The notes under the pieces: model-generated
What the model was told of the DNA's origin: nothing
Database searches by the model: none
The model's input: only the letters and a program-made list of their open reading frames with translations
DNA from: JBFHIJ01 sp963678775
Lineage (GTDB): Bacteria > Bacteroidota > Ignavibacteria > Kapaibacteriales > UBA2268
NCBI GenBank assembly: GCA_963678775.2
Contig: CAXXGR010000007.1
Location: 434,001 to 498,000 of the forward strand
DNA length: 64,000 nt
Direction: 5' to 3'
Translations under genes and position numbers: made by a program
In this document: in pieces, positions 1 to 9,368 of the stretch
Position numbering within the stretch: position 1 is the stretch's first letter
Layout: each line of letters begins with the position of its first letter

Positions 1-702
1 GAAGCTGACTTTATCAACTCTAAAGCAAAAGTTTGTGTTATTGATCATCACATAGATCCAAGAATAGAAGCAGATATATTAGCTGTAGATATAGATGCTA
101 CTTCTACTGGGGAACTTATGTGGAAGTTTATCAAAAATAATTTTGCAGCATATATAAATACCGAGATTGCGACAGGATGCTATGTTGCGATTATGACGGA
201 TACAGGTAACTTTAGGTATGACAGAACAGATCAAGAAATATTCGAGATTGCCTCTCAACTTATAACTCATGGAGCAGATCCTGTGTCATTATATAATGAC
301 GTTTATAATACCCTTTCTATTAAGGCTACAAAATTACTGGGTAAGGCGCTTTCTGGTATAGAAACATATTACGATGATAAGATGTGTATAATGTCAGTCT
401 CGCAAAAAGATTACTCAAGGTATAACTGCACTAATGACGACACCGAAGACTTTGTGGATTACACGCTTATGCTTGAAGGTGTAAAAGTAGGTATTCTCCT
501 TAAAGAAGATACCGAGCAGGGAATAATTAAAATATCGTTAAGGTCTAAAGGTGATTATCACATTAGAGAACTCGGAGTGCATTTTGATGGGGGAGGCCAT
601 AAACATGCTTCGGGTGCAAAAGTTGAAAATGCTACAATCGAAGATGTTAAAAACGAACTTGTTAGGTTAGCAGGTGAAATGATATTTTCAAAAATGAAAT
701 AA
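1..702 (+). CDS. nrnA: DHH/DHHA1 family phosphoesterase (NrnA-like nanoRNase/pAp phosphatase), 5' end missing
   Basis: The frame is open from base 1, so the gene runs in from outside the window; the ATG at 118 is internal. The first residues contain VIDHH, the DHH motif that binds the metal pair in this family. The C-terminal part carries GGGHKHASGA (about 590-620), the glycine-rich substrate-binding motif of the DHHA1 domain. Proteins with this layout degrade 2-5-mer RNA and dephosphorylate 3'-phosphoadenosine 5'-phosphate in the cytoplasm. The missing N-terminus should be about 90-110 residues, judging from the usual family length near 320-340. It ends at a hairpin shared with the convergent lysine aminotransferase gene. 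NrnA is the best fit, but a more specialised DHH protein cannot be excluded from a fragment. Confidence 0.85.
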   Translation, partial: EADFINSKAKVCVIDHHIDPRIEADILAVDIDATSTGELMWKFIKNNFAAYINTEIATGCYVAIMTDTGNFRYDRTDQEIFEIASQLITHGADPVSLYNDVYNTLSIKATKLLGKALSGIETYYDDKMCIMSVSQKDYSRYNCTNDDTEDFVDYTLMLEGVKVGILLKEDTEQGIIKISLRSKGDYHIRELGVHFDGGGHKHASGAKVENATIEDVKNELVRLAGEMIFSKMK

Positions 703-710
703 AACAACGG

Positions 711-765
711 CGAAGCTCCCAAAATCAGAGTTGGTTTTGGATTTTATCGGGAGCTTCGTCATTTT
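711..765. terminator. bidirectional rho-independent terminator
   Basis: A perfect 10-bp stem (711-720 with 749-758), extended inward by AAAATC/GATTTT (721-726 with 740-745), sits between two convergent genes. T-rich tracts lie on both sides, so it can end transcription in both directions. Confidence 0.8.
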
Positions 766-767
766 TG

Positions 768-2108
768 CTACAAAATTTTATTGAGTGCTTTGGTCATTAC
801 ATCAAAACCGTCCGCTATTTCTTCAGTTGTAATATTTAAAGGGGGACGGAATCTTACAGAATTTGAACCGCAAGGCAATATGATTAGTCCCTCTTCGAAA
901 CACTGATTGATAAATTTAGCTCGTAAGTCTTGTGACTTCATATCAAAAGCAGAGTACAATCCTAACCCACGAACATTGCAGAAATGCTCAGAATAATTAC
1001 TTACTAAATTGTGCATTTGATTTTGAAGGACAGCGCCCATTTTTTTAGCGTTATCTACCAGATTTTCTTCATTGATAATTTCTAAGTAGCGAGTAGCTCG
1101 TGCCATATCTACTAAATTACCACCCCAAGTAGAGTTGATTCTACTTGATACGTGAAATACATTATCTGGTTCTTCATCTATTTTAGGACCAACAAGAATA
1201 CCGCATACCTGCATTTTTTTGCCGAAACACATAATATCAGGAGTAACATCCATTTGCTCGTGAGCCCACCACGAACCAGTAAGTCCCATTCCTGTTTGAA
1301 CTTCGTCAAAAATCAATAACGCATGATTTTCATGAGCGATATCTTTAAGCTGTTTTAAGAATTCATTTCTGAAGTGATTATCACCACCTTCTCCTTGTAT
1401 AGGCTCAATTATGATGGCAGCTATTTCATTAGGAGCATCTATAAAAGCTTGTTTAATCTGAGCTAATGAATGTTCTTCTGCTTTAATAACATCAGCCAGT
1501 ACTTCATCAGTCAAAGGGAAACGAAGCTTCGGATTAGTAACTCTAGGCCAGTCAAATCTTGGGAAGAATTTCACTTTCTTAGGATCCGTATTGGTCAAGG
1601 AAAGAGTATAGCCTGATCTACCATGAAAAGCTTCTTTAAAATGTAGAATTTTTAAATTTTCCCCTACATTAGTACCTTTTCTGTCGTTTTGTCTGTATTT
1701 CCAGTCAAAAGCAGTTTTAAGAGCATTTTCGACTGCTAAAGCACCACCCGATACATAAAAAGAATATTTGAAATGCTGAGGCACGGCAATGTTATGAAAA
1801 GTCTTAACAAAAGTAGCCATAGCATCAGTATAAATATCAGAATTTGACGGTTTATTAGTAGCAGCTTTATTTAAATACTTATCAAATCCTGCATCTTGCA
1901 TTTTATCATGATTCATACCGATAGGCATAGAAGCAAAACATGTAAAAAAGTCAATATATGACTTACCGGTGCGAGCTTCAACAAAGTTAGCACCTTTACT
2001 TTTTTCTAAATCAAGTACAAAATCATAACCATCTACGAGCATATATTTGCTTAATTCTTCTTTGACCATTTCAGGTGCCACATAAAACTGAGGTGTGTAA
2101 GTCACCAT
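768..2108 (-). CDS. lat: L-lysine 6-transaminase (PLP-dependent)
   Basis: A 446-residue class III aminotransferase. Lysine 6-transaminase moves the epsilon-amino group of lysine to 2-oxoglutarate, giving 2-aminoadipate semialdehyde. Visible motifs: YVSGGALAVENAL (about 118-130, cofactor phosphate region), IIEPIQGEGGDNHF (about 233-246), the PLP-nitrogen Asp in IFDEVQTG (D268) and the Schiff-base Lys in CFGKKMQVCGI (K297). The stretches FFTCFASMPIG and INSTWGGNLVDM resemble the lysine-specific subfamily rather than ornithine or GABA aminotransferases. It is a single gene, convergent with the DHH gene, with a long AT-rich leader holding a possible small ORF upstream. The glutaryl-CoA dehydrogenase gene at 16843 belongs to the same possible catabolic route. 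Confidence 0.9.
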   Translation of the reverse strand: MVTYTPQFYVAPEMVKEELSKYMLVDGYDFVLDLEKSKGANFVEARTGKSYIDFFTCFASMPIGMNHDKMQDAGFDKYLNKAATNKPSNSDIYTDAMATFVKTFHNIAVPQHFKYSFYVSGGALAVENALKTAFDWKYRQNDRKGTNVGENLKILHFKEAFHGRSGYTLSLTNTDPKKVKFFPRFDWPRVTNPKLRFPLTDEVLADVIKAEEHSLAQIKQAFIDAPNEIAAIIIEPIQGEGGDNHFRNEFLKQLKDIAHENHALLIFDEVQTGMGLTGSWWAHEQMDVTPDIMCFGKKMQVCGILVGPKIDEEPDNVFHVSSRINSTWGGNLVDMARATRYLEIINEENLVDNAKKMGAVLQNQMHNLVSNYSEHFCNVRGLGLYSAFDMKSQDLRAKFINQCFEEGLIILPCGSNSVRFRPPLNITTEEIADGFDVMTKALNKIL

Positions 2109-2220
2109 AATAGTTACTCCCTATAACATAACTAATAGAAATATTTTAATTACATAGAAAATATAAATCAAGAAAATAAACAGTAATAAACCCATAAAAG
2201 TACTGTTTATTTGTTTTTAT

Positions 2221-2373
2221 TTATCGAATGGAAATATTCACGGGTAGCTCACCCGTAATCATACGTATGGTAAGATATATCAGTCTCTGACTGATGCAAG
2301 AGATGAAAGAACCGCCACGAATTGTGCCGCAGCAGCTAAAAAGTAAACCGACTGTTAATGTAGTTCTTCTCAT
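2221..2373 (-). CDS. possible 50-residue leader peptide or small gene upstream of lat
   Basis: An ATG at 2373 opens 50 codons ending in TAA at 2221, on the same strand as lat and 112 bases before it. The peptide starts MRRTTLTVGLLFSCCG, has two adjacent Cys codons near residue 14 and is rich in Arg, Ile and Ser. Base composition is clearly richer in G+C than the AT-rich DNA on either side, which suggests coding or structured RNA. No good Shine-Dalgarno sequence precedes the ATG. The 3' half overlaps two perfect hairpins, so the signal may be RNA structure rather than protein. Function unknown. Confidence 0.3.
   Translation of the reverse strand: MRRTTLTVGLLFSCCGTIRGGSFISCISQRLIYLTIRMITGELPVNISIR
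2240..2295 (-). promoter_or_regulatory. two adjacent perfect hairpins in the lat leader
   Basis: Stem 1 pairs 2279-2285 with 2289-2295 (7 bp, 3-base loop). Stem 2 pairs 2240-2245 with 2251-2256 (6 bp, 5-base loop). The palindrome ATACGTAT lies between them at 2261-2268. They lie 130-190 bases upstream of the lat start on the transcribed strand and could form a cis-acting RNA element. I do not recognise a known riboswitch class. Confidence 0.35.
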
Positions 2374-2675
2374 AGGTTATAACATAAGAAAAAAAATCTT
2401 AAATAAAAAGATATAGTTAAAATATTTCTATACACACAAATCGAAACATAAATTTTAACACATTATTAATTTTAGTAATTGAAATATTTGTTTAACTTGT
2501 AAACCGAATGAAAAATTTGAGCATATAGCTATGTGTTAATAAAAAATTGATTTGTTTTGCACAAAAGCTTAAATAATCTGTATTTTTTTTGTATATTATA
2601 TATATATGCTAATATTATAGACAACTTGATAATAAAGTAAATACCATATTTCCATAATTCAGGAGTTAAGTACTA
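2374..2675. other. AT-rich divergent intergenic region
   Basis: About 300 bases between the lat leader and the plus-strand gene at 2676. It must contain at least one promoter for the downstream gene, but no clear consensus box can be picked with confidence. No ORF or RNA gene was recognised. Confidence 0.5.
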
Positions 2676-4019
2676 ATGGCTAAAGCAATTTATTCTAATG
2701 GTGCAGAATCGACCAAAAAGAAGATTGGTGCCCAGCATGGCCTTATCATGGGGGTTTTAGTTGCCCTCTTTTTCAGTATGATATTTTTAGTAGCCATTCC
2801 TCAGGGTTTGTCTTCTTTTATCCTTCCGTTGTTTAAACCGGATGGCGAAATGATGCAAAAAATCGGATTTGTTAAATTTGATGGTCTTGTGTGGGCGTCT
2901 ACTACAAAAGAAAAAGCTGAAAATTTATCTGGTCAGGGCGAAGTTGAAATCAAAAAAGATTACATCAATAAAGAATATGTTTTTGATTTCTCCAGAGGCG
3001 TTCGTACTGAAGAAGAAAGCGGTTATGTTAAAGGCACATGGGAGTTTTATATCAAAGCACCTGCTCTTGGTGAACACCCAATCTATTTGGAACCTTGGAT
3101 TGGCTTTCTTTTAGTCAGTTTAGCGTTCTCAGCTCTATTTGCAGGATTTGTAACAATGTTTTTCCCTTCAGGAATCGGTTACATGGCTGCTTTGTTTGAT
3201 AGACAAATTGATAACACTCAAATCAAAATTCGTCTTCAAACCGGTTTTTCTGATGATGTAGTTCATATTTTGACTCTTCCGGATGACAAATTAGAAGACA
3301 TGGACAGAAGAGAAGTAGAAAGAGCACTCAGAAGAGTTTGGGAAAGAACAGTTTCTGATGCTGAAGTGTCTGCTCGTCAAGCTATTAATTTTGATGAATT
3401 GTTTGATGATGATACTGACATCGTAATGTTCCGTAACGAAGCAATTTACTCTCGTATTAAAGAATTCTTCTCTGATTTCGTTGTTAAAGAAATTGAAGAT
3501 ACTAAAAATGGTCTTCTTTGGAGACGTAATCATCTTAAATGGGGTAAAGGTCTTAGACTTTACATGTCTCACCACTTTACAGAAAAATATGCAAATAACG
3601 TAACTGGTCTTGCTTATGGTGGTGCTGCGGTGCTTATCGTTGCTATCGGTATTCGTGGTTTGAAACTTATCCCTGCTGCTCGTCCTTCTTGGATTTTGCT
3701 TGCAATCGGTCTTGAGTTTACTATGCTTGGTCTTATGGCGTTCACGCTATTCTATACTGAAGAAGAAGAACGTATGGACAAAATGCTTAAGAAAATGGAA
3801 GACGCTAACCGTAGTCAGCTTGAAACTCTTAAAGGTCAACAAGAAGATATCCACCAGCTGTCTACAGCTTTGGTTGGTCAAACTTCTCAAATCATCAAAA
3901 CTAGAGTTGAAAATGCAATCTCTGATTACATGACTTCAGGAGATCATGTACAGAAAATGGTTGCTGAAGAAATCGCTCAAAAAATTATTTTTGGTGTAAG
4001 ACAAGCTGAGAAAAAATAG
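2676..4019 (+). CDS. unknown membrane protein with four predicted membrane segments and a C-terminal helical tail
   Basis: 447 residues; no family recognised. Hydrophobic segments lie near residues 22-42, 142-164, 310-328 and 338-360. The loop 43-141 is beta-like and would lie on one side of the membrane. A charged, helical domain (about 180-305) lies between segments two and three, and a coiled-coil-like tail (about 362-447, with KKMEDANRSQLETLKG) follows segment four. Codon choice is dominated by GCT, GGT, CGT and CTT, unlike most neighbours, which suggests high expression. ATG at 2676 is preceded by CAGGAG 10 bases upstream. It is monocistronic, closed by a strong terminator. It could be a structural or scaffolding membrane protein; this is inference only. 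Confidence 0.8.
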   Translation: MAKAIYSNGAESTKKKIGAQHGLIMGVLVALFFSMIFLVAIPQGLSSFILPLFKPDGEMMQKIGFVKFDGLVWASTTKEKAENLSGQGEVEIKKDYINKEYVFDFSRGVRTEEESGYVKGTWEFYIKAPALGEHPIYLEPWIGFLLVSLAFSALFAGFVTMFFPSGIGYMAALFDRQIDNTQIKIRLQTGFSDDVVHILTLPDDKLEDMDRREVERALRRVWERTVSDAEVSARQAINFDELFDDDTDIVMFRNEAIYSRIKEFFSDFVVKEIEDTKNGLLWRRNHLKWGKGLRLYMSHHFTEKYANNVTGLAYGGAAVLIVAIGIRGLKLIPAARPSWILLAIGLEFTMLGLMAFTLFYTEEEERMDKMLKKMEDANRSQLETLKGQQEDIHQLSTALVGQTSQIIKTRVENAISDYMTSGDHVQKMVAEEIAQKIIFGVRQAEKK

Positions 4020-4041
4020 TTAAGATAAATATCTTTTTTTT

Positions 4042-4078
4042 AAAGACTATCAGTTCATCGCTGATAGTCTTTTTTTTT
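4042..4078 (+). terminator. rho-independent terminator
   Basis: Perfect 12-bp stem (4042-4053 with 4061-4072), 7-base loop, followed directly by a run of T. It closes the gene ending at 4019. Confidence 0.9.
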
Positions 4079-4148
4079 ATATTGGCTAGTTTAATACATT
4101 ATGCTATATTCCATAATTGTCTATGTAATAATTTTAAAATAGAGTAGC

Positions 4149-5336
4149 ATGGTAAGATTTCTGATTGTTTTGGTAATTATATTTGATATTACTTTACTCC
4201 TCAAAGCAGATGAACCGACATTTGGTGACAGAGTAGATAAATGTACAGTCTCATATGATGAACTCGATGAGCTTTCGGGTATAGTTCAATCTCGTCAGTA
4301 TCCTGATGTATTTTGGGTACACAACGATGACGGCGATATTAGAACTGTCTATGCAATTAATTCCAAAGGTGAATTTTTAGCATCGGTGGAGTTAGAAGTA
4401 AATAAATCAAAAGACTGGGAAGATATTTCTATTGCAAAATCCCCAGTAGATGGCAAGTATTATCTATATATTGGTGATATCGGTGATAATGACGCAGAAT
4501 ATGATAATAGAAAGATATATAGAATATTAGAGCCTAAAGTAATTTCCGGTCAAAAACATGAATACATTGTTGTCAAAGATGATGATATCAACATTATCGA
4601 ATTTGAATATGATAATGGCTCTAGAGATGCAGAAACCATGCTTGTAGACCCAATTACTAATGATATTTATGTTGTTTCAAAACGTGAAAAAAATGTTTCT
4701 GTTTATCTCTTGGATTATCCTCAAAACTACACTAAAATTAATACTGCTGAAAAATTAATACAGCTTTCTATAGGAGATAAAAATAGTACTACTCTTGATC
4801 AGATTGTTGGAGGTGATATATCTCCTAATGGTGAAGAAATACTATTAAAATCTTATCTGGAAGTCTTCTATTATAAAAAACAGGCAGATGAGTCTTATCG
4901 TGAAGCTTTTTCTAAAGAAGTCATAAAGTTACCATACTTGATGGAACCTCAAGGTGAAGCTATTTGCTGGAGCAGTAATGCCGACGGATATTATACTATT
5001 AGTGAAATGGGACCATTTAAAATGGTTCCACATCTTTATTATTACCCTAGAATTTCCTCTACAGTGGATGAAGTATATAGAAAGACATTAAATCTTCGTA
5101 TATTCACTGAAAAAGATAGTTATTTCTTTGAATATACTTTACCTGAAAATTCTTATATTTCTATAATTGTAATAGATTTAAATGGAAATATTGTCAAAAC
5201 TCTCCAGGAAGAATTCGTATTTGCAGGTGTATATAAACGAAAAATAGAACCAAGTGATTTGCCTAACGGATTTTATAATCTGGTTATAGATTCTAATTTA
5301 TATCAAGATACTACGAAACTAATAATATCTAAATAA
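4149..5336 (+). CDS. secreted protein with propeller-like body and possible T9SS/FlgD-like C-terminal domain
   Basis: 395 residues beginning with a signal peptide (about 1-20, MVRFLIVLVIIFDITLLLKA). The body has recurring aromatic and Asp-rich strands (for example VFWVHNDDGD, DIYVVSKRE, YYTISEMGPF), reminiscent of secreted beta-propeller proteins; no catalytic motif was recognised. The last 70 residues (IVIDLNGNIVKTLQEE, LPNGFYNLVID, TKLIISK) resemble the Ig-like FlgD/T9SS sorting domain that carries proteins across the outer membrane. Start ATG at 4149 directly precedes the signal peptide. It is convergent with another T9SS-tagged protein gene at 5451. Function unknown. Confidence 0.75.
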   Translation: MVRFLIVLVIIFDITLLLKADEPTFGDRVDKCTVSYDELDELSGIVQSRQYPDVFWVHNDDGDIRTVYAINSKGEFLASVELEVNKSKDWEDISIAKSPVDGKYYLYIGDIGDNDAEYDNRKIYRILEPKVISGQKHEYIVVKDDDINIIEFEYDNGSRDAETMLVDPITNDIYVVSKREKNVSVYLLDYPQNYTKINTAEKLIQLSIGDKNSTTLDQIVGGDISPNGEEILLKSYLEVFYYKKQADESYREAFSKEVIKLPYLMEPQGEAICWSSNADGYYTISEMGPFKMVPHLYYYPRISSTVDEVYRKTLNLRIFTEKDSYFFEYTLPENSYISIIVIDLNGNIVKTLQEEFVFAGVYKRKIEPSDLPNGFYNLVIDSNLYQDTTKLIISK

Positions 5337-5385
5337 GCTCTATTGCTGATATTGAGCCTATTTTATAATGTAAGTGAAAAAAAAG

Positions 5386-5423
5386 AAGAGCTTAAATATT
5401 TTTATACTTAAGCTCTTTTGTTT
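5386..5423. terminator. bidirectional rho-independent terminator
   Basis: Perfect 10-bp stem AAGAGCTTAA/TTAAGCTCTT (5386-5395 with 5408-5417), an A-run before and T-runs after, between convergent genes. Confidence 0.85.
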
Positions 5424-5450
5424 TTCTGTATATAAATAACTTAAAGATAG

Positions 5451-6956
5451 TTATTTGTTCAAAACTACTTTATGAGTGCTAATTTTATTACCTTCTTGTA
5501 TTTGTAAATAATAAACACCATCAGATAGATGTTCTAAATTTATAGATTTAGAATTATCTTGAGATTGATATACCTGTTTGCCGTATATATCATAAACTGT
5601 TAGGTTTTCTACTTCATTTCCAGGTAAGTTAATATTTACTATGCCTGCTGTAGGATTAGGGTAGATTGTGTTTTCCTGAGTGGAAATGTTACCTGAAGTA
5701 ATAGAAGTATTGACTTTTAACTGATCAACATAAATCTTGTTGTAGAGTGCGTTCCACTTATATAGTATATCAGAAAGTTCTGCTTCTTGACCACTGGCTT
5801 TTACATCATTACCATTTACTACTGCATTCCCGAATATTTGAGCAACTCCAAAAGAAACTGTTTGTCCTGGTTTTAAATTAAAAGATTCACTGGCTAACAC
5901 AACTCTCTGGTCATTTGGTACAGAATTCATTGCTTTCGTATTTGAAGTAAGAGCCTCGTACGTTAATCTTGTATCTAAATTGTTTCCTATATCAAAGTTG
6001 AAAGCAGTTGCAAGTTTTAGTCCATTTGAGTAGCTATTATAACTATCATTCTCTATAGGATAACCGTCAGACCCCACTTGTGGACTTAGTACCAACGATA
6101 GAGCCATATAGCCCTCCGGTCCGTCCGCTAAATCAGTCCAGCAATAGACCATACGTTTACTTGCATCGCTATAAATTTGTGCTCTATCTTTTAAATCTGT
6201 AGTATAAGATGCTATATCTATATCAAAGAGTTTAGCAAAAGTAGCATCTTTGTAATCAGTATCGCTCATATTAGTAATTGTATAAATTACGAGCACCACG
6301 TCATTAAGAGGTGATTCATCCCAGAATAGAGTTTTTTCTTCTACTTGTAGATTTAAAGGAGTTCCTTGATTATTAGAACTAAACGAATAGATATCAGGGT
6401 CAGAATCTTTGTATATGCTGACCATAGATTCAGATGCCATAAATTTTGGACCATAAGGGTAGTAAGTTAAACTACGCGCGGTGGTGTTAGTAACATAATC
6501 GCCAAAAGGACTGCTATTGTTCTTCCAAAGAGGCCAGATTGGTTCACTATAGTCATTTCTGGTGCCGTAAAGGTTATAGTCACTTGAAAGATAAAGCGGA
6601 TAGATGATTTCAGGGTTATTGCATACAGATTTAGTTGCATCTATTTCATTAGACCCGGGCACAAACTGATATCTTGCAGTCATAGAGTTAAAAGCTTGAG
6701 AAACTGTTGTGTAGTATGATCCATCATTATTAAAGACTTTAGCAGCAAATGCTATACCCGCACCTGATTGATAATAATCAGAAGAGTTTCTAGGCCAGAA
6801 TATACCAGGTTGAGCAGTTTGAACATCATAACCATTTATACCATAATTTGTATTATAGTATAAAACGTTAGAACCAGTGTTTGTTTTTACTTCATATGCG
6901 TTTAAAAAAGCAATTCCCAAAACAAAAAGGGTCAAGATAACTGTAATCTTTTTCAT
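5451..6956 (-). CDS. secreted protein with T9SS type A sorting domain
   Basis: 501 residues from the ATG at 6956, chosen because GAGG lies about eight bases upstream and the signal peptide (MKKITVILTLFVLGIAFLNA) begins there; an in-frame TTG at 6968 is less likely. The body is rich in Tyr, Asn, Ser and Thr and contains no recognised enzyme motif. The C-terminus is a typical type A tag: NTIYPNPTAGIVNI, LTVYDIYGKQVYQ, LSDGVYYLQIQEG and a final KVVLNK, as used for type IX secretion and cell-surface attachment or release. It is separated from the upstream pnp gene by a terminator, so it is probably transcribed alone. Cargo function unknown. Confidence 0.85.
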   Translation of the reverse strand: MKKITVILTLFVLGIAFLNAYEVKTNTGSNVLYYNTNYGINGYDVQTAQPGIFWPRNSSDYYQSGAGIAFAAKVFNNDGSYYTTVSQAFNSMTARYQFVPGSNEIDATKSVCNNPEIIYPLYLSSDYNLYGTRNDYSEPIWPLWKNNSSPFGDYVTNTTARSLTYYPYGPKFMASESMVSIYKDSDPDIYSFSSNNQGTPLNLQVEEKTLFWDESPLNDVVLVIYTITNMSDTDYKDATFAKLFDIDIASYTTDLKDRAQIYSDASKRMVYCWTDLADGPEGYMALSLVLSPQVGSDGYPIENDSYNSYSNGLKLATAFNFDIGNNLDTRLTYEALTSNTKAMNSVPNDQRVVLASESFNLKPGQTVSFGVAQIFGNAVVNGNDVKASGQEAELSDILYKWNALYNKIYVDQLKVNTSITSGNISTQENTIYPNPTAGIVNINLPGNEVENLTVYDIYGKQVYQSQDNSKSINLEHLSDGVYYLQIQEGNKISTHKVVLNK

Positions 6957-7024
6957 AAGAAACCTCAAAATAAATAGGTATTAAAGAATGATTTCTTTGT
7001 AGACACTATATATAGATATAAAGT

Positions 7025-7062
7025 TACAAAAAAAAAAGACTCTTTTAAAAAAAGAGTCTTTT
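7025..7062 (-). terminator. terminator after pnp
   Basis: Perfect stem AAAAGACTCTTTT/AAAAGAGTCTTTT (7034-7046 with 7050-7062), followed on the minus strand by a long T-run. It ends the nusA-pnp operon. Confidence 0.9.
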
Positions 7063-7083
7063 ATAAAAATATTGCTAAGAATA

Positions 7084-9324
7084 TTATCTATTTTGAGGTC
7101 GTCTAGGGCCTCTATTTCTATCTCTGTCGCGATCGTTATCTCTGTTACCGTAATTACTTCTTTCTCTGCCGCCACCTTCAGCTTTTCTGCGTTCCATTTC
7201 TTCTTTCACATGAGGAGGCATTGGAAGTAAAGCTTTACGGCTTAATCTCATTTTACCGTCAGGAGTGATTTCCATAAGTTTTACTTCTACTTCTTCACCA
7301 ACCTTGAGGTAATCTGCTACAGTTTCAACGCGTTCGTGATCAATTTGAGAAATGTGGAGCAACCCTTGTACTTTTGGTAAGATTTCTACAAAAGCGCCAA
7401 GACCTTCTCTAATCTCAACAATTTTACCTGTGTAAACAGTTCCTGCTTCAGGTTTTTTAGTCAAAGATCTAATGATTGCGATAGCCGCTTCAGCATTTTC
7501 ACCGTTAACAGCTGAGATAAGAACAGTACCGTCATCTTCGATTTTGATTTCAGTTTCTGTTTCTTTAGTGATAGAGCGAATTGTTTCACCGCCAGGTCCT
7601 ATAATAGCACCAATCATATCTTGAGGCACAGTAATAGAAGTAAAGCGTGGTGCAAACATAGAGATATCTTCTCTTGGAGCTTCAATCGCATCATTCATGA
7701 TTCCAAGGATATGCAAACGGCCTTTGCGTGCCTGCTCTAAAGCTTCTTTCATGATTTCAACGCTTAGTCCGTCAATTTTGATATCCATTTGGAAAGCAGT
7801 GATACCTTCTTCAGTTCCGGTAACTTTAAAGTCCATGTCGCCAAGGAAATCCTCATCACCAAGAATGTCACTAAGAACAGCAACATTTTCTTCTTCTTTG
7901 ATAAGTCCCATTGCAATTCCTGCAACAGGTTTTTTCATTGGCACACCTGCATCAAACATAGAAAGAGAACCCGCACAAACAGTAGCCATTGAAGAAGAAC
8001 CGTTAGATTCTAAAATATCAGAAACTACACGCAAAGTATAAGGGAAATCTTCTGAATTTGGAAGCATTGATTTCAAAGCTCTCCAAGCTAAATGACCGTG
8101 ACCAACTTCTCTACGACCAACAAACAATCTACCTGTTTCACCAACAGAGAAAGGAGGGAAGTTATAGTGAAGCATGAATCTTTCTGTATACATAGGATTC
8201 AGACCGTCAATCATTTGCTCATCTCTTGTAGTACCTAAAGTGATAGTAGTAAGAGATTGAGTTTCGCCGCGAGTGAAAAGTGCAGAACCGTGAGCACGAG
8301 GAAGCAATCCAATTTCGCATGAAATAGGGCGGATGTCAGTAGTTTTTCTGCCATCAAGGCGTTTTTTATCTACCAAAATCATATTTCTCATGATACGCTT
8401 TTCAACTTTACCTAAGATTTCTCCGGCGTTTTTAGATACTGCATCAATATCTAAATCTTCTACATCAGCATATTTTTCAGCAACAGCTTCTTTTAAGTCA
8501 GCAGCAATTTGCATTCTTGTTGCGCTACGTTCTGCTTTAGTAGAGTTTGAGTAAATATATTCTTTAAGCTTATCAGTAGCATTTTCTTCTACAAAAGCTA
8601 CTAACTCTTCATCATATTCTTTTTCAACAAGTTCTTTTTTAACAGGCTTGATTAAATCCTGAAGATCTTTTTGAAGCTTATTAAGTGCAATAATTTTATC
8701 ATGCGCAAAATCAAGAGCTTCTAAGAATTCTTCTTCGCTAATTTCGCTGGATTCACCTTCTACCATAGTAATGGCAGCATCAGTACCTGAAACTGACATA
8801 TCAATAGTAGATATTTCTAATTGAGCATCAGATGGGTTTGCAATAAGTTCACCTTCAATTTTAGCAATACGCACCTGAGAAACAGGTTCCATAAAAGGAA
8901 TCTCTGAAATAAGCAGAGCCGCAGAAGCGCCAACACCTGCCATAGTATCCGGTTTTACTTCAGGGTCATAAGAATAAACTGTAGCAATAACTTGTGTTTC
9001 ATGATGCCAAGCTTTAGAAATCATAGGGCGAATAGGTCTGTCCATTAACCTCGCAGTTAAAATTTCTGTATCAGAAGGGCGACCTTCTCTTTTCATAAAA
9101 CCACCAGGAATCTTTCCAGCAGAAGCAGTTTTTTCTTTATATTCGCACTGAAGAGGTAAAAAATCGATTCCTTCAAGCTCTTTCGAAGATGCAGTTGCAG
9201 TCACTAAAACCATAGTGTCTCCACAACGCACCATTACGGCACCATTGGCAAACTTGGCAAACCTACCGGTTTCCAAAGAATATTCTTTGCCTTCAAAGTT
9301 AATTGATACTTTTTGCATTGACAT
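7084..9324 (-). CDS. pnp: polyribonucleotide nucleotidyltransferase (PNPase)
   Basis: 746 residues with the full PNPase layout: two RNase PH-like domains separated by a helical domain (to about 555), a KH domain with the GPGG loop in IGAIIGPGGETIRSI (about 580-620) and an S1 RNA-binding domain (about 635-705, starting GTVYTGKIVEIREGLG). The enzyme degrades RNA 3'-to-5' by phosphorolysis and works in the RNA-decay machinery. The C-terminus ends in a basic, Arg/Asn/Gly-rich tail (about 715-746, NRDNDRDRDRNRGPRRP) that is likely disordered and RNA-binding. It lies downstream of rpsO, the common bacterial order, with a terminator-like hairpin between the two. ATG at 9324; a second ATG at 9318 is also possible. 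Confidence 0.97.
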   Translation of the reverse strand: MSMQKVSINFEGKEYSLETGRFAKFANGAVMVRCGDTMVLVTATASSKELEGIDFLPLQCEYKEKTASAGKIPGGFMKREGRPSDTEILTARLMDRPIRPMISKAWHHETQVIATVYSYDPEVKPDTMAGVGASAALLISEIPFMEPVSQVRIAKIEGELIANPSDAQLEISTIDMSVSGTDAAITMVEGESSEISEEEFLEALDFAHDKIIALNKLQKDLQDLIKPVKKELVEKEYDEELVAFVEENATDKLKEYIYSNSTKAERSATRMQIAADLKEAVAEKYADVEDLDIDAVSKNAGEILGKVEKRIMRNMILVDKKRLDGRKTTDIRPISCEIGLLPRAHGSALFTRGETQSLTTITLGTTRDEQMIDGLNPMYTERFMLHYNFPPFSVGETGRLFVGRREVGHGHLAWRALKSMLPNSEDFPYTLRVVSDILESNGSSSMATVCAGSLSMFDAGVPMKKPVAGIAMGLIKEEENVAVLSDILGDEDFLGDMDFKVTGTEEGITAFQMDIKIDGLSVEIMKEALEQARKGRLHILGIMNDAIEAPREDISMFAPRFTSITVPQDMIGAIIGPGGETIRSITKETETEIKIEDDGTVLISAVNGENAEAAIAIIRSLTKKPEAGTVYTGKIVEIREGLGAFVEILPKVQGLLHISQIDHERVETVADYLKVGEEVEVKLMEITPDGKMRLSRKALLPMPPHVKEEMERRKAEGGGRERSNYGNRDNDRDRDRNRGPRRPQNR

Positions 9325-9368
9325 AGATATCTCAAAAAAAATTAGAAATGTTCTTGTAAGGTTGGTAA

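Noticed and set aside
2520..2675. Promoter boxes upstream of 2676 and other genes
   Set aside because: The DNA is so AT-rich that TTTG/TAnnTTTG-like matches occur by chance; none could be assigned confidently.
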